DNA from: CBDCMJ01 sp965218875
Lineage (GTDB): Bacteria; Chloroflexota; Dehalococcoidia; Lucifugimonadales; UBA3495
Reading direction: 5' to 3'
DNA length: 64,000 nt
NCBI GenBank assembly: GCA_965218875.1
Contig: OZ244707.1
Span: 496,001-560,000, forward strand
The notes beneath the pieces were generated by a model that searched no databases, was not told the origin of the DNA, and saw only the letters and a list, made by a program, of their open reading frames with translations. The translations under genes and the position numbers were made by a program. Below, piece by piece: positions 34,540 through 43,790 of the stretch (position 1 is the first letter of the stretch; the number at the start of each line of letters is the position of its first letter).

Positions 34540-34860
34540 CCGAATGGTGCATCAGGACGCCACCGGCGACGCCGAGGCTGGCGTGTTGGAGACTGCCATA
34601 AAGAACGAGACCGAGAGCAACCCGTCAGGGGAGTGGCCGCCTTGGTCAACGCGGCCTTCGAGACCACGGTGGAGGCTGGATACCCCCAAGGAGATAGCCT
34701 GCTTCGAGCGCCTGCGCGAGTTGAAAATGATTGTCTGTCTAATGTAGCATCCCTGGCACAACGACGCGTGCTTTTCGGCTAGCATCACCGGGAAGTACCT
34801 CGAGGGCCGGCCCGGGTTCACTCCGGTGCGGGAGGCGGGCCAGAACGGTCCCATCGAAGG
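34540..34860 (+). pseudogene. Decayed ketol-acid reductoisomerase (ilvC) relic
   Basis: Scattered pieces of the KARI knotted C-terminal domain appear in order in shifting frames. They are VHQDATGDA (family VAQDATG), AGVLETAIKNETESN (AGVLETTFKxETETD), VAALVNAAFETTVEAGYP (ALVxAGFETLVEAGY) and EIACFERLRELKMIVCLM (EIAYFECLHELKLIVDLM), then a stop. Internal deletions and at least two frameshifts separate them. The N-terminal NADPH domain is absent. This is a clear gene corpse, not a functional enzyme. Nothing else was recognised between 34341 and 34973. Confidence 0.75.
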
Positions 34861-34973
34861 CTCTACCGAGGACCCCGGGCGATGGCGCCCTGCATGGACC
34901 CCAAGTAAGGTCGATGGGCGTTGAACAGTGGCCGGTTGGGGATAGAGGCGAACTTTCTCAAGGAGGCAGCACG

Positions 34974-36095
34974 ATGGCGATGCGGGACAAACGAAGCATG
35001 ATCGACGCCCGTTGGGGAGAGCTGCAACCCGGCTGGGGCCCGAAGGAGCACGACGCAGAGCGCAAGATACTCCATGACGTGCTGCAGGACAACGAGAGCA
35101 TCGAGGCCCTGGTGGGCTGCGTATGGGGCCCGGACAACGCGTTCCGCGCCAACGCCAACCGGTTGGACAGGATGAAGCAGTACGACGGCATTGCCGTGGT
35201 CACTGGGCGCCGGGTTGTTTTTGTCAAAAGGTCCGGCATGAACAAGCTATCCACCGAAATGCCGCTGAACAATGTCGAATCGGTGGACGTGGACGGCGAC
35301 GGCGAGGTGACCCTAACTGGGCGGAGCTACAGCAACTGGGTCGGCCACGGCGACCCGGCAGCCTTCAAGATACGGGACGTACAGGCAGGCTACAGCCGGT
35401 ATTTCGCCGACCGGGTGCGGCAAGCGCAGGACGCGCCGCCGGCCGCCTGGTCGCCGGTATCGCCCGGGGCCGCCGCCGAGCCAGTTTCGGTCGCCAACTA
35501 CGGCGGGATGAGCAGGGCGGAGCGGATCAACGCCCAGTGGCGGGAGCGCTCCACCATGTGGGGGCGGAACGAAGCCAGCGTTCCGGAGCGCTTCATAGCG
35601 GGGCTGTTCAACTTCTTCAACGGCGAAAACCTCACCACCTACCCCGGTGAACTCGGGATCCTCCACGAGGTGTTGGAAGACGACGAGAGTATCGAGTATT
35701 GGATGGGCGGACGCTGGGGGGATGCCGCGGAATTCAACACCCTTGCGGAGACGGTGGGCCGGGTCGCGGTCCGCGCCGCGATAGGAGCGGCCACGGGCAT
35801 GGGAGGAGGCATGGGGCTCCATGAATTCGGCGTCCACAACGGGGTTGTCGTGGCCACCGACCGGCGCATTCTCCTGCTGAACTCCGGAATGGTGAGCAAG
35901 GACGTAATCGAGGTCCCTTACGAGGGTCTGCAGGTGGAGTACAACGAGGGGTTGATCGCCTCCGGTCTGAAGTTCTCCGGCAGCACGGCCGAGGACTACG
36001 CTTACTACCTCGACCACAAAGGCAAGGGGCACATCAAGAGCCGGGCTAGGCCGCTGTTCGAATGCGTGCATCGACGCGCCGCCGCGTCGGGCTAG
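34974..36095 (+). CDS. Tandem bacterial PH-like domain protein
   Basis: 373 residues from ATG 34974, with AGGAGG at 34961-34966 ideally placed. Two similar halves are seen. Each starts with an R/K-x-x-x-I-D/N-A-x/R-W motif (MIDARWGELQ; RINAQWRERS), continues with ILH-VL-D-ESIE, and ends in a PH-type beta segment (VVTGRRVVFVKRSG; VVATDRRILLLNSG). The layout fits the bacterial PH-like (bPH/YokE-like) family used as small scaffolds, sometimes membrane-associated. The second half contains a Gly/Ala/Met stretch that may form a helix. Isolated gene; function unknown. Confidence 0.8.
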   Translation: MAMRDKRSMIDARWGELQPGWGPKEHDAERKILHDVLQDNESIEALVGCVWGPDNAFRANANRLDRMKQYDGIAVVTGRRVVFVKRSGMNKLSTEMPLNNVESVDVDGDGEVTLTGRSYSNWVGHGDPAAFKIRDVQAGYSRYFADRVRQAQDAPPAAWSPVSPGAAAEPVSVANYGGMSRAERINAQWRERSTMWGRNEASVPERFIAGLFNFFNGENLTTYPGELGILHEVLEDDESIEYWMGGRWGDAAEFNTLAETVGRVAVRAAIGAATGMGGGMGLHEFGVHNGVVVATDRRILLLNSGMVSKDVIEVPYEGLQVEYNEGLIASGLKFSGSTAEDYAYYLDHKGKGHIKSRARPLFECVHRRAAASG

Positions 36096-36566
36096 GCTTG
36101 GCCGTAGCGGATGACCTGTCCTCGCCGCGGGCGCAACCATGTCGGGACCACCAGGGAAGAACCACACTGCCAACGAAAGGAAAGAGCTAATCAGCCCCAC
36201 CGACGCCCAATGGCAAACCCTGCGGTCGGCCGGGGTAGGCGATTACAAAGGCTGGCTCAAGATGCGCTGCTGTCAAGGCCGGCGGCAAGGGCCTGCAGGG
36301 TCATCCGATTATCCCTGAGGGATTAATTAATCCCTTGGCCCTGAGCTTGTCGAACGGTCCCCGGTGTGTGTTTCGACAGACTCACTACAAACCGACTATT
36401 TTGCCTGGTGAGAATAATCGAAAGGCCCCGAGGAGCAGTCCATGCCTCGGCGGTCGGCCGAGGCGGCAAGAACGTCGAATTCCCCTTTGCTGCGCTCCGC
36501 CGGAACGACAATGACTGCTCTCTCAATGATCTTCGGATGACTCCGGCAGCCGCGACCGCAGACTCC
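36096..36566. other. Intergenic region with inverted repeat
   Basis: There is no convincing gene; a 59-codon frame at 36139-36318 is possible but unsupported. TGAGCTTGTCGAA (36341-36353) and TTCGACAGACTCA (36372-36384) are inverted with two mismatches, a REP-like small hairpin. Near 36480 there is a weak relative of the GTCATTCC repeat. Confidence 0.55.
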
Positions 36567-37712
36567 CTATCCGCCGGACCGGAGGCTGGTGGAGGACACG
36601 TCCTCGCGGAAAACCGCTTGGGGTATGGCTCGGAACATCCCCTCGAACCCCGGCGGCACCGGGACTTCGCCCAGGGTGTGATAGACGCCATCGATTTCCC
36701 GTCCGGCCACCAGGAAACTGCAGCCGGCCGCCCGTATCTCGGCCAAAGCGGTGAGCATGGCCGCCCCGTCGCCTCCGTAGTACCGGGGAGCCACCAGCCG
36801 CTCCGCTGTGTCCCATCCGATGACAAAGGCGCACCCGGGGAATAGCCGGGCTTTCTTCAGGTAGGTCTCGGCGCGGGTGAGCACCACCTCAGCCTTGCCG
36901 AGAAACTGGTCCAGCCGCGCCCTGATTTCGCCGTCGTTCAGGGTCGGCTTGTCCACGTTGGTGACAGATAGTTCATAAGTAACGCCGGCCCCCAGAATCC
37001 GGGCAGCGGCCCGGGCCAGTCCCTCGTGGCCGTGGTGCAGCGGGTTGAAGGACCCAGGCAGCAGGGGAGCGCGCACCGGATGGCCGGCGGCCATCCGGCC
37101 GTCTAACCCCACCAGAACGGAAGCACACTCGCCCGACAGCAGGCGGTCCAGGGGGCTGCCATGCACGCCCCGGCCCGCTTGGACGCTCTCGCCGCCGGCC
37201 AGCCCCAACAGACTCTCCAGGTCCGTTCCCCCGCCGACGCCGCAGGCCCGGGCCAGGGCCTCCATCACCAGCACGCTTACCGCTTCCTCCTCTCCGGCCC
37301 GGTCCCGGCGTCCCTTGGCCAGGTGGAGGGTGTACCAGGCCCACCCCTCGTCGTCCCAGGCGGCCACGTGGGCCCGGTGCTCCCCCCGCTTGGGCCGGTC
37401 GCTGGCGATGGCGGCGGTGCAGGCCAGACCCAGGGCGGGCCGGCCGTCCTCCCGCAGCAGCAGCGCCTTGCTGAAAGCGGCCTGGGCCATGCTCAACGCC
37501 GTCTCCTGGGATACGAACTGCCCAGGCTCGAACCCCAAGAGGCCAACCATGGAGAGCCGGCTGTAGGGGACCACCACCTCCAAGACGGTGCGCGACGCCC
37601 CGGCAATGCCCAGTAGCCAACCGACGGCCCCGGACCCGGCGCCGGACACGGCCAGGACGCCCTGGTGGGGGGCGTCGTGGATTTGCCGGATAAGCTGCTC
37701 CGGGACTTTCAT
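36567..37712 (-). CDS. Fusion of CinA C-terminal-like and NadD-like nucleotidylyltransferase domains
   Basis: A 381-residue two-domain protein. Residues 1-165 resemble the CinA C-terminal/PncC nicotinamide-nucleotide amidase fold (GVLAVSGAGSGAVGWLLGIA, LGLACTAAIASDRPKRGEHR). From residue 215 there is a nucleotidylyltransferase: GSFNPLHHGHEGLA (220-233, the GSFxPxHxGH signature) and SSTSLR (373-378, the ISSTxLR signature). NMN amidation/deamidation and adenylyl transfer are neighbouring steps of NAD recycling, so a role in NAD or related nucleotide salvage is a reasonable inference. The PncC-like active-site residues are not securely identifiable. A 71-bp piece of it is duplicated at 33.5 kb. 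Confidence 0.8.
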   Translation of the reverse strand: MKVPEQLIRQIHDAPHQGVLAVSGAGSGAVGWLLGIAGASRTVLEVVVPYSRLSMVGLLGFEPGQFVSQETALSMAQAAFSKALLLREDGRPALGLACTAAIASDRPKRGEHRAHVAAWDDEGWAWYTLHLAKGRRDRAGEEEAVSVLVMEALARACGVGGGTDLESLLGLAGGESVQAGRGVHGSPLDRLLSGECASVLVGLDGRMAAGHPVRAPLLPGSFNPLHHGHEGLARAAARILGAGVTYELSVTNVDKPTLNDGEIRARLDQFLGKAEVVLTRAETYLKKARLFPGCAFVIGWDTAERLVAPRYYGGDGAAMLTALAEIRAAGCSFLVAGREIDGVYHTLGEVPVPPGFEGMFRAIPQAVFREDVSSTSLRSGG

Positions 37713-37782
37713 GCTCCAAGCCTGCCTGCGTCGGCGAATAGGCCGGGCGTCCGGGCGTTCCAGGTCCGGATGCCCGCCGGGC

Positions 37783-38364
37783 CTAGCCTCGACGCTCCCA
37801 GGGGGTGTGGTCGATACGGTCCATCCGCGCCGTGGAGAACGCGATCTCTTCGCCGATTTTGCGGTCCCACTCCTCCATCACGGCAGCCGGCAGCCGGGTC
37901 CGGGCGTCCCGCCACCACAGGGGGCCGCCCTCGTAGAGGATATCGCCTTCCAGGACCTCCCCCAGAAAACAGGTCATGTCGCCGCCGTCCATGGCGTTTA
38001 CCACCCGGCAGTCCAGGTATCCCCAGGACTCCTCCAGCACCGGGCAGCCTGACGGCCCAGCCCGGTGGGGCACCCCCGAAAGTTTCTCCCGGTCGCGTCC
38101 CGACACCAAGCCGAAGTCCGCTATGAGCGGCAACTGGTCCTCGCGCAAGAAATTCAGGGTGAAGGCGCCGCCGGAGTAGACCAGCTCGTGGCTCAGGTTG
38201 CGCTTGTAGATCTGGAGGATGACGCGGGGCTTGGTGGGCACGATGGACGCCGCGCCCATGGCGACCGCTATCTGGGCGTTATTCTTGCCCCTCCAACTGC
38301 TGGTCACCGCGGCCAGAGGAGACCACAAGTTGGACATTAGGGGGGCGATGCGGCTGTAGTCCAT
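37783..38364 (-). CDS. Flavin reductase-like domain protein
   Basis: 193 residues from ATG 38364 (MDYSRIAPLMSNLWSPLAAV). The FMN-binding split-barrel pattern is visible: PLAAVTSSWRGKNNAQIAVA, PRVILQIYKRNLSHELV, GAFTLNFLRED, and a GDMTCFLGEVLEGDILYEGG strand near the end. Such proteins reduce or bind flavin and often serve two-component oxygenases. None is nearby. Starts at 38448 or 38508 would add residues with no family match. Confidence 0.8.
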   Translation of the reverse strand: MDYSRIAPLMSNLWSPLAAVTSSWRGKNNAQIAVAMGAASIVPTKPRVILQIYKRNLSHELVYSGGAFTLNFLREDQLPLIADFGLVSGRDREKLSGVPHRAGPSGCPVLEESWGYLDCRVVNAMDGGDMTCFLGEVLEGDILYEGGPLWWRDARTRLPAAVMEEWDRKIGEEIAFSTARMDRIDHTPWERRG

Positions 38365-38538
38365 TCCGTTTCCGGCCCGTGCTGCTGTTCCGGGGCCCGT
38401 CACCACGCCTTGGGTACGGTCCGCCGGCCGGGTCCTCGACTGGGCCATGGCCTCACCCACAGGCTGAATGGCCCGTAGTTCCAGTTTAGCATTTTCCAAG
38501 CGCACCAAGGAGCGGGGGATCGACGGCCCTGGCGAGGG

Positions 38539-39558
38539 TCACCAGTCGGGCGAGTTGTCTTCCGCCTGGTTGTTGGTGAGCCGCCGCTGCTCGGTCCCGT
38601 CTTTGTTCATGACGATGATTTCCCCGGAGCCGTACAGGTAGGAAACGAAAGCCAACCGTTTGCCGTTGGGGGACCATACGGGGCCCAGGTCGTCGGCCTC
38701 GTTGTTGGTTAGGGAACGCTGGTCGGACCCGTCAATCCGCATGAGGTGGATCTCGGCGTCGCCGGCGCGATAGGAAACGAAAGCCAGCGTGTCGCCTTTG
38801 GGCGACCACGCCGGAGAGATATCGTCCGCCTTGCCCTCAGTCAGGCGCGTCAGCTCGGTGTTTTCCTGCCAGTTGCCATCTTTGTGCCGGCTGATGAGGT
38901 AGATGTCGGCGCCGTCGTCGTCGATGCGGACAAAGGCGATGTGCCTGCCGTCGGGAGACCAAACCGGGTCCGAATCGCGCCCGTTGGTCAAGCGGAACAG
39001 GTTCACTCCGTCGGGGTTGCGGAGCCACAACCCCCGGTCGGGCTCGCTCTCGCTCTGGCTGTAAAACACCAGCCACTCGCCGTCCCGCGACCAGCCGCCT
39101 ATCTGCTCCCAGCCGGCGTTGGCGGTAATCCTGGTGGTCTTGGTCCCGTCCTTGGCCATCAGGTACACGGCCGCGGGACCCTCCGCGCTGGACAGAAACG
39201 CCAGCCGCAGCCCATCGGGCGACCAACGGGGGTGTTGACCGCCGTCCACGGACCGGGCCAGGCGGACGGTGGGCTCACTGTGCCAATCGAGCCGGTTGAT
39301 TTCCACCTCCCCGCCGTCCTCGCTGAGGTAGGCCACGCTCTCGCCGTCGGGCGAGACGCGGGGATTGAAGTCGCGGCTCTGATTATCTGTAAGCGGGGTG
39401 ACCTCGCCGCTGTTGGGGTCCAGGGCGTAAATCTCGGCGTCGCCGCCGATTTGGGAGACGAAAACCAGCCGTTCTTGCGGGGAAGAGCCGCAGGCGGCCG
39501 CCAGCAGCGCCAGTGTCAGGAATAGTCCCAGGCCCCCTAGTCTTGCCCACCCCGTCAT
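38539..39558 (-). CDS. TolB-like beta-propeller lipoprotein
   Basis: 339 residues with a lipoprotein signal (MTGWARLGGLGLFLTLALLA, lipobox LAAAC) followed by at least six PD40/WD40-like TolB repeats. Each carries a variant of SPDG-x-x-x-A-F/Y and E/D-IY-x-M (for example VWSPDGRHIAFVR, AWSPKGDTLAFVS, IIVMNKDGTEQRRL). It is expected to be anchored outside the cytoplasmic membrane as a propeller with a binding surface. The frame upstream to 40176 is not coding. Partner unknown; no tol-pal genes lie nearby. Confidence 0.9.
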   Translation of the reverse strand: MTGWARLGGLGLFLTLALLAAACGSSPQERLVFVSQIGGDAEIYALDPNSGEVTPLTDNQSRDFNPRVSPDGESVAYLSEDGGEVEINRLDWHSEPTVRLARSVDGGQHPRWSPDGLRLAFLSSAEGPAAVYLMAKDGTKTTRITANAGWEQIGGWSRDGEWLVFYSQSESEPDRGLWLRNPDGVNLFRLTNGRDSDPVWSPDGRHIAFVRIDDDGADIYLISRHKDGNWQENTELTRLTEGKADDISPAWSPKGDTLAFVSYRAGDAEIHLMRIDGSDQRSLTNNEADDLGPVWSPNGKRLAFVSYLYGSGEIIVMNKDGTEQRRLTNNQAEDNSPDW

Positions 39559-39915
39559 TCCACGCCTCGCGTCCCCTCCCCACGTCTCCGCGCTGAGAGG
39601 GCCTTGACCCCGCCCGCACGGCGGCCGGGGCCATCCTTGCCCGGTACTCATTATAGACAAAGCGGCCCGATGCCTCGCTAGGCAGGGAGAGGGTGATTTG
39701 GATGGAAATAGCCCCCTGGGGACCGCCGCCCCGCCCCGGTCGGCGACGGGGTCGAGGATCGCGCCTGCGCCGGGGCAGGCCCTGGCCGCTACATTTTCTT
39801 GACAAGCCAACCGCCCTTGATTAGCATCACCGGAGGTCCCAGGGGTGTCCTCCCCGGACTGCAACCCCCGGGAACCACCGCAAGAGCTGGCCATCATCGC
39901 AGCGGGAGGCGCTCC

Positions 39916-41169
39916 ATGAAAGCTCTCGTCGGCGCCAACCTCATCGACGGCACTGGCGGGCCGGTGCTGCGGGACGCGGCCGTCCTCATCGACGGCGAGC
40001 GGCTTAAGGCAGTGGGACCGGCGGTCGCCGTGGCCCTCCCGCCCGGCGCCGATGTCATCGACGTCTCCGGATTGACCCTCCTGCCCGGCCTCATTGATTG
40101 CCACGACCACCTTGCCTCCAAGGGCTACGACCTCGCCAGCCGCTGGGGCCTTGCCGAGCCGGGCTCCCTGCAGCACCTGCGCACCGCCAAGGTGTTGGAG
40201 CAGACCCTGGCGGCCGGATACACCTGCGTTCGAGACGCCGGATGGCTGGACGCCGGCTTCAAGGAGGCAGTGGAGGAGGGCCTCTACCCCGGTCCCCGCC
40301 TGATGGTCTCAGTGAGCATCGTCTCCCCCACCGGCGGCTTGGGCGACCACGTGTGTCCCGCCGGGCACCGGCGTCCCTGGGAAGACGACCCGCTGCTTCC
40401 CTCCGGGGTGGCCAACGGAGTCGACGGCGTTCGGGCCAAGGTCCGCGAGCTGGTCCGGGTTGGGGCCGACGTGATAAAGTTCGCCACCACCGGCGGGGCC
40501 AGCTCCCGCCGCGGCCACGGCCCCAAGGACGCCGCCTTCGGGGCCGACGAGATCGAGGCGCTGGTGGGAGAGGCCCGCGCCCTGGGCCGGAAGACCATGT
40601 GCCACGCCGTGGGCGGGCCGGGCCTGCGGCGGGCCATCGAGGGCGGCGCCGGCTCCATCGAACACGGCTGCTACCTGGCCGAGGAACCGGACCTGCTCAA
40701 GATGATGGCCGGCATGGGCACTTTTTTCGTGCCCACCTTCGAGGTCTACGACTTTCACTCCAGGGTCAGCCCGCCCCACGTAGTGGAGCGGACCAAGGCC
40801 CTGATGCAAGTGCACGAGGAGAGCCTGCACCTGGCCTTGGCCGCCGGGGTCAAGGTCGTGGCCGGCACCGACGCCGGTGGCTTCGTCCACGGGGACAATG
40901 CGCGGGAGATAGAGCTTCTGGTGGAGCGGGGAATGTCTAACATGCAGGCCCTGCAGGCCGCCACCGGCTGGGCCGCCGAGTGCGTGGGTCTCGACCAAGA
41001 CATCGGCACCCTGAAGCCGGGCAAGCTGGCCGACCTGCTGGTGGTGGACGGCGACCCCCTGAGAGACATCAGCGTCCTGCGGGACCGGGAGCGGATCAAG
41101 CTGGTCATGAAGGGGGGCGAGCACTTCGTCGACAACCTGCCTGCCGCCGTCCCCCAGCCGGTGGGCTAG
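39916..41169 (+). CDS. Amidohydrolase family protein
   Basis: 417 residues, from ATG 39916 after GGGAGG. Imidazolonepropionase/Xaa-Pro dipeptidase-like metal-dependent amidohydrolase. Metal-site motifs are LLPGLIDCHDHLA (HxH region; the second His is in DHL), the lysine-containing ADVIKFATTGGASS, CHAVGGPGLRRAIEGGAGSI with EHG, and VVAGTDAGG with the late aspartate. The composite urease-type beta sandwich is at both ends (LIDGTGG; GTLKPGKLADLLVVDGDPL). It probably hydrolyses a cyclic amide or dipeptide. Substrate unknown. Cytoplasmic. Confidence 0.92.
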   Translation: MKALVGANLIDGTGGPVLRDAAVLIDGERLKAVGPAVAVALPPGADVIDVSGLTLLPGLIDCHDHLASKGYDLASRWGLAEPGSLQHLRTAKVLEQTLAAGYTCVRDAGWLDAGFKEAVEEGLYPGPRLMVSVSIVSPTGGLGDHVCPAGHRRPWEDDPLLPSGVANGVDGVRAKVRELVRVGADVIKFATTGGASSRRGHGPKDAAFGADEIEALVGEARALGRKTMCHAVGGPGLRRAIEGGAGSIEHGCYLAEEPDLLKMMAGMGTFFVPTFEVYDFHSRVSPPHVVERTKALMQVHEESLHLALAAGVKVVAGTDAGGFVHGDNAREIELLVERGMSNMQALQAATGWAAECVGLDQDIGTLKPGKLADLLVVDGDPLRDISVLRDRERIKLVMKGGEHFVDNLPAAVPQPVG

Positions 41170-41229
41170 CGCGCCCCGCGGTAGGGGGCGCCGCTGCCAG
41201 GCTGACCCTACGGGCCGGCGTCGCGGGCC

Positions 41230-41988
41230 ATGCGCTTTCACCTTCTAACCCTCTTCACCGAGGCTTTCCACGGGCCGTTGCAACACGGCATACTGGAACA
41301 GGCGCAGCGCAGGAATATCATCTCCATCGACCTCACCGACCTGCGGCATTTCACCCACGACGCCCACGGCACCGCCGACGACTACCAGTTCGGCGGGGGC
41401 AGCGGCATGGTGATGAAGCCGGAACCGGTGTTCGAGGCGGTGGAGCACGTGCTGAGCGCCTATCCTCCCCAACAGCAGGCGGCCATTCCGGTGGTGCTGC
41501 TCACGCCTCAGGGGGAGCTGTTCAACCAGAGGGTGGCCCAAGAGTTAGCGGAGAGTCCCGCGTTGGTGCTGATTTGCGGCCACTACGCCGGCGTGGACGA
41601 GCGGGTGCGGGAGGGAGCGGCCACCCGGGAGTTGAGCATCGGGGACTTCGTGCTCACCGGCGGGGAGCTGGCGGCGATGGTGGTGGTGGACGCCGTGGCC
41701 CGGTTGGTGCCCGGCGTCGTGGGCTCCGCGGCCAACGTGGAGGGAGACTCGATAACCTCCGGGCTGCTGCAACACCCCCTCTACACCCGCCCCGCCGAAT
41801 TTCGGGGTATGGCCGCACCCGACGTTCTCCGGTCCGGCAATCACGCCGAGATCAATCGCTGGCGCCGCCGCGAGTCCCTGAGGCGGACCCTGGAGCGGCG
41901 CCCCGACCTGCTGGAAGCCGCCGAGCTGACCGCCGAGGACCGCGAGTTTCTATGGTCGCTGGGTTACCCCGGCCTTCGAGACCGGTGA
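41230..41988 (+). CDS. trmD: tRNA (guanine-N1)-methyltransferase
   Basis: TrmD methylates G37 of tRNAs that read codons starting with C, using S-adenosylmethionine, and prevents frameshifting. 252 residues, normal length. The knotted-fold motifs are DDYQFGGGSGMVMKPEPVFE, LICGHYAGVDERV, ELSIGDFVLTGGELAAMVVV and LLQHPLYTRPAEFRG. It is not next to rpsP/rimM/rplS as in many bacteria; instead it lies between an amidohydrolase and a thioesterase. Confidence 0.97.
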   Translation: MRFHLLTLFTEAFHGPLQHGILEQAQRRNIISIDLTDLRHFTHDAHGTADDYQFGGGSGMVMKPEPVFEAVEHVLSAYPPQQQAAIPVVLLTPQGELFNQRVAQELAESPALVLICGHYAGVDERVREGAATRELSIGDFVLTGGELAAMVVVDAVARLVPGVVGSAANVEGDSITSGLLQHPLYTRPAEFRGMAAPDVLRSGNHAEINRWRRRESLRRTLERRPDLLEAAELTAEDREFLWSLGYPGLRDR

Positions 41989-42011
41989 CGCCCGGGACGG
42001 GGACGATACCG

Positions 42012-42491
42012 ATGGCGAAGTCCGATTTCAAGTTTCACACCTCCCTCCGGGTGCGCTGGAAGGAGTGCGACGCCCAGGGCATCGTCTTCAACGGCGCATA
42101 CATGGACTACCTTGAGGTGGGCCAGTCGGAGTACTTCCGCAACCTGGGGTTCAGCATCTACCGGGTGGGCCAACGCAGGTTCTTCGACACCGCGGTGGTC
42201 CGGGTGGTCCTGGAGTACAAGCGCCCCGCCAGGGTCGACGACGTGCTGGACTTGTGGGTCGGCGTGGGCAGCTTCGGCAACACCAGCTTTCACCTGAACA
42301 TGGAGATTTACCAGGAGGGCTCCGACGTGCTGCTCACCGCAATCCAGGGGGTGTACGTGGGGTTCGACGCGGAGACTGGGACCAAGCGGCGGGTGCCCGA
42401 CGAAATCCGCGAGCTGGCGGGGCACTTCGAGGCCACGGGGGAAGTGCTTCCCCTTAGCCGCTTCCCGGCCCTGGCCGAGGCCGCCGGCTAG
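42012..42491 (+). CDS. Acyl-CoA thioesterase, 4HBT/YbgC type
   Basis: 159 residues, hotdog-fold thioesterase. The typical RVRWKECDAQGIVFNGAYMD motif (D-x-x-G-x-V-F/Y-x-x-x-Y) contains the catalytic aspartate region. Later strands VVRVVLEYKRPARVDD and TSFHLNMEIYQEG fit 4HBT. It likely hydrolyses short or aromatic acyl-CoA. It begins 23 bp after trmD and is probably co-transcribed. Confidence 0.88.
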   Translation: MAKSDFKFHTSLRVRWKECDAQGIVFNGAYMDYLEVGQSEYFRNLGFSIYRVGQRRFFDTAVVRVVLEYKRPARVDDVLDLWVGVGSFGNTSFHLNMEIYQEGSDVLLTAIQGVYVGFDAETGTKRRVPDEIRELAGHFEATGEVLPLSRFPALAEAAG

Positions 42492-42507
42492 ACCTTGGTG
42501 GGCCGAC

Positions 42508-42875
42508 GCGGGTGGCCGCCAGGATTTTGCGCCCGACTTCCACCTGGATTCTTTCGCCCGGATACGAGAATGGCCATAGCAACAGCGTGCTTCCAAATTG
42601 AGTCAGGATATTCTTGGGGCACACCCCGATCCCGCCTCTCCCTTGACAGGCCTGCAAGCCAATACACAAACTGAAATCATGTCGCCGGTGCGCCAACAGC
42701 CAAAAAACCCCTCAATGGTCCGTGATCAGTGACCAGCCGCCTCTGGCTGCAGGCGCCCCCAAAAGAGGGGCGGGAGAGCTTCAGGCCCCATGGCCGATTC
42801 GTTCCCTATTCGTTCCAACGAAGAAACGAATCCAGCCCGGGCCCAGTCCCCGCAAAATCTTGGGGCGCACCCGGC
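42508..42875 (-). repeat. Dispersed noncoding repeat, copy B
   Basis: Inverted relative to copy A at 124-490 and similar over its full length. Its core palindrome TTCGTTCCAACGAA is perfect here. It fills most of the gap between the thioesterase and the PHP gene. The minus-strand frames seen inside it mirror those of copy A and are not supported as genes. Confidence 0.75.
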
Positions 42876-43017
42876 CGACGCAAACCCATTGACGATATTC
42901 GCCAACCTCGATAGACTTACCTGCGTCCAGCCCCCGGCCTCGCCGGCCGGGTAGCCCGTCCCCCCTCTATTATGAAATGCCACGGGGGGCCTTCGCCGGA
43001 AAGCCGGTTGACCGCCA

Positions 43018-43713
43018 ATGGCCAAACTCTTCGATCTCCACATCCACACCACCAAAGGGAGCAGCGACAGCAGCCTCAATCCGGAGGAGTTGGTCCTGGA
43101 AGCGGACCGACTGGGCCTCCGCGGGTTGTGCATCACCGAGCACAGCGGGCCGTGGGAGCGCCATGAGTTCGAGCGTTTCGCCAGCCGGCACAGCGTGGTG
43201 TTGGTCCGCGCGATGGAAGTGGAGACCGACATGGGCCATATGCTGGCCTTTGGGATCGACCGGTACCAGCCGGGCTTCCACAAGGCAGAAGAGCTGCGGC
43301 GGGTGGCTGACGCGGTGGGAGGTTACGTGGTCACGGCCCATCCCTTCCGGGCGGTCCTGAGTCAGAAGCTCAGGACCCGCGCCCTGCTCTACCAGGCAGT
43401 CCCCGACCCCCTGCCCCAGAAGCCTGAAGAGGCCTTGGACCATCCGGTGTTCAAGCTTTCCCACGCGGTGGAAGTGGCTAACGGCGGGACGGCGGATGAG
43501 GAGAACGAGTTCGCCATGCGCGTGGCCGGCCTGCTGCGGATGCCGGTTACCGGGGGCAGCGACGCCCACTCGACCCACGGCATAGGCCGGTGCGTCACCG
43601 CCTTTGGCGACGAAATTAGCAACGAAGAGCAGTTCCTGGCCGCTCTGCACTCGAAGAAGTTTTTCCCGGCGGTGGGGCTGCGCTCCGGGGCGCTGCGGCC
43701 CTACACCACCTAG
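43018..43713 (+). CDS. PHP-domain phosphoesterase
   Basis: 231 residues, polymerase-and-histidinol-phosphatase (PHP) metal-dependent phosphoesterase. The metal-binding motifs are in order: DLHIHTTKGSSDSS, GLCITEHSG, YVVTAHPFRA, VEVANGG and GGSDAHSTHGIG. The family hydrolyses small phosphate esters such as histidinol phosphate or 3',5'-nucleotide bisphosphates. The exact substrate is unknown. It precedes the dinG-like gene by 77 bp. Confidence 0.92.
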   Translation: MAKLFDLHIHTTKGSSDSSLNPEELVLEADRLGLRGLCITEHSGPWERHEFERFASRHSVVLVRAMEVETDMGHMLAFGIDRYQPGFHKAEELRRVADAVGGYVVTAHPFRAVLSQKLRTRALLYQAVPDPLPQKPEEALDHPVFKLSHAVEVANGGTADEENEFAMRVAGLLRMPVTGGSDAHSTHGIGRCVTAFGDEISNEEQFLAALHSKKFFPAVGLRSGALRPYTT

Positions 43714-43790
43714 TCCGCCCCCACCGGGAAGGCGCGCCGCCGGCGAGCGGCTGAGGGTGCGGCGGACCGGCTGCGCGGCGGTTTACGACA

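Noticed and set aside
36139..36318. 59-codon frame MSGPPGKNHTANERKELISP after the PH-domain gene
   Set aside because: There is no clear ribosome site, family or conserved neighbour. It could be a short gene, but nothing supports it.
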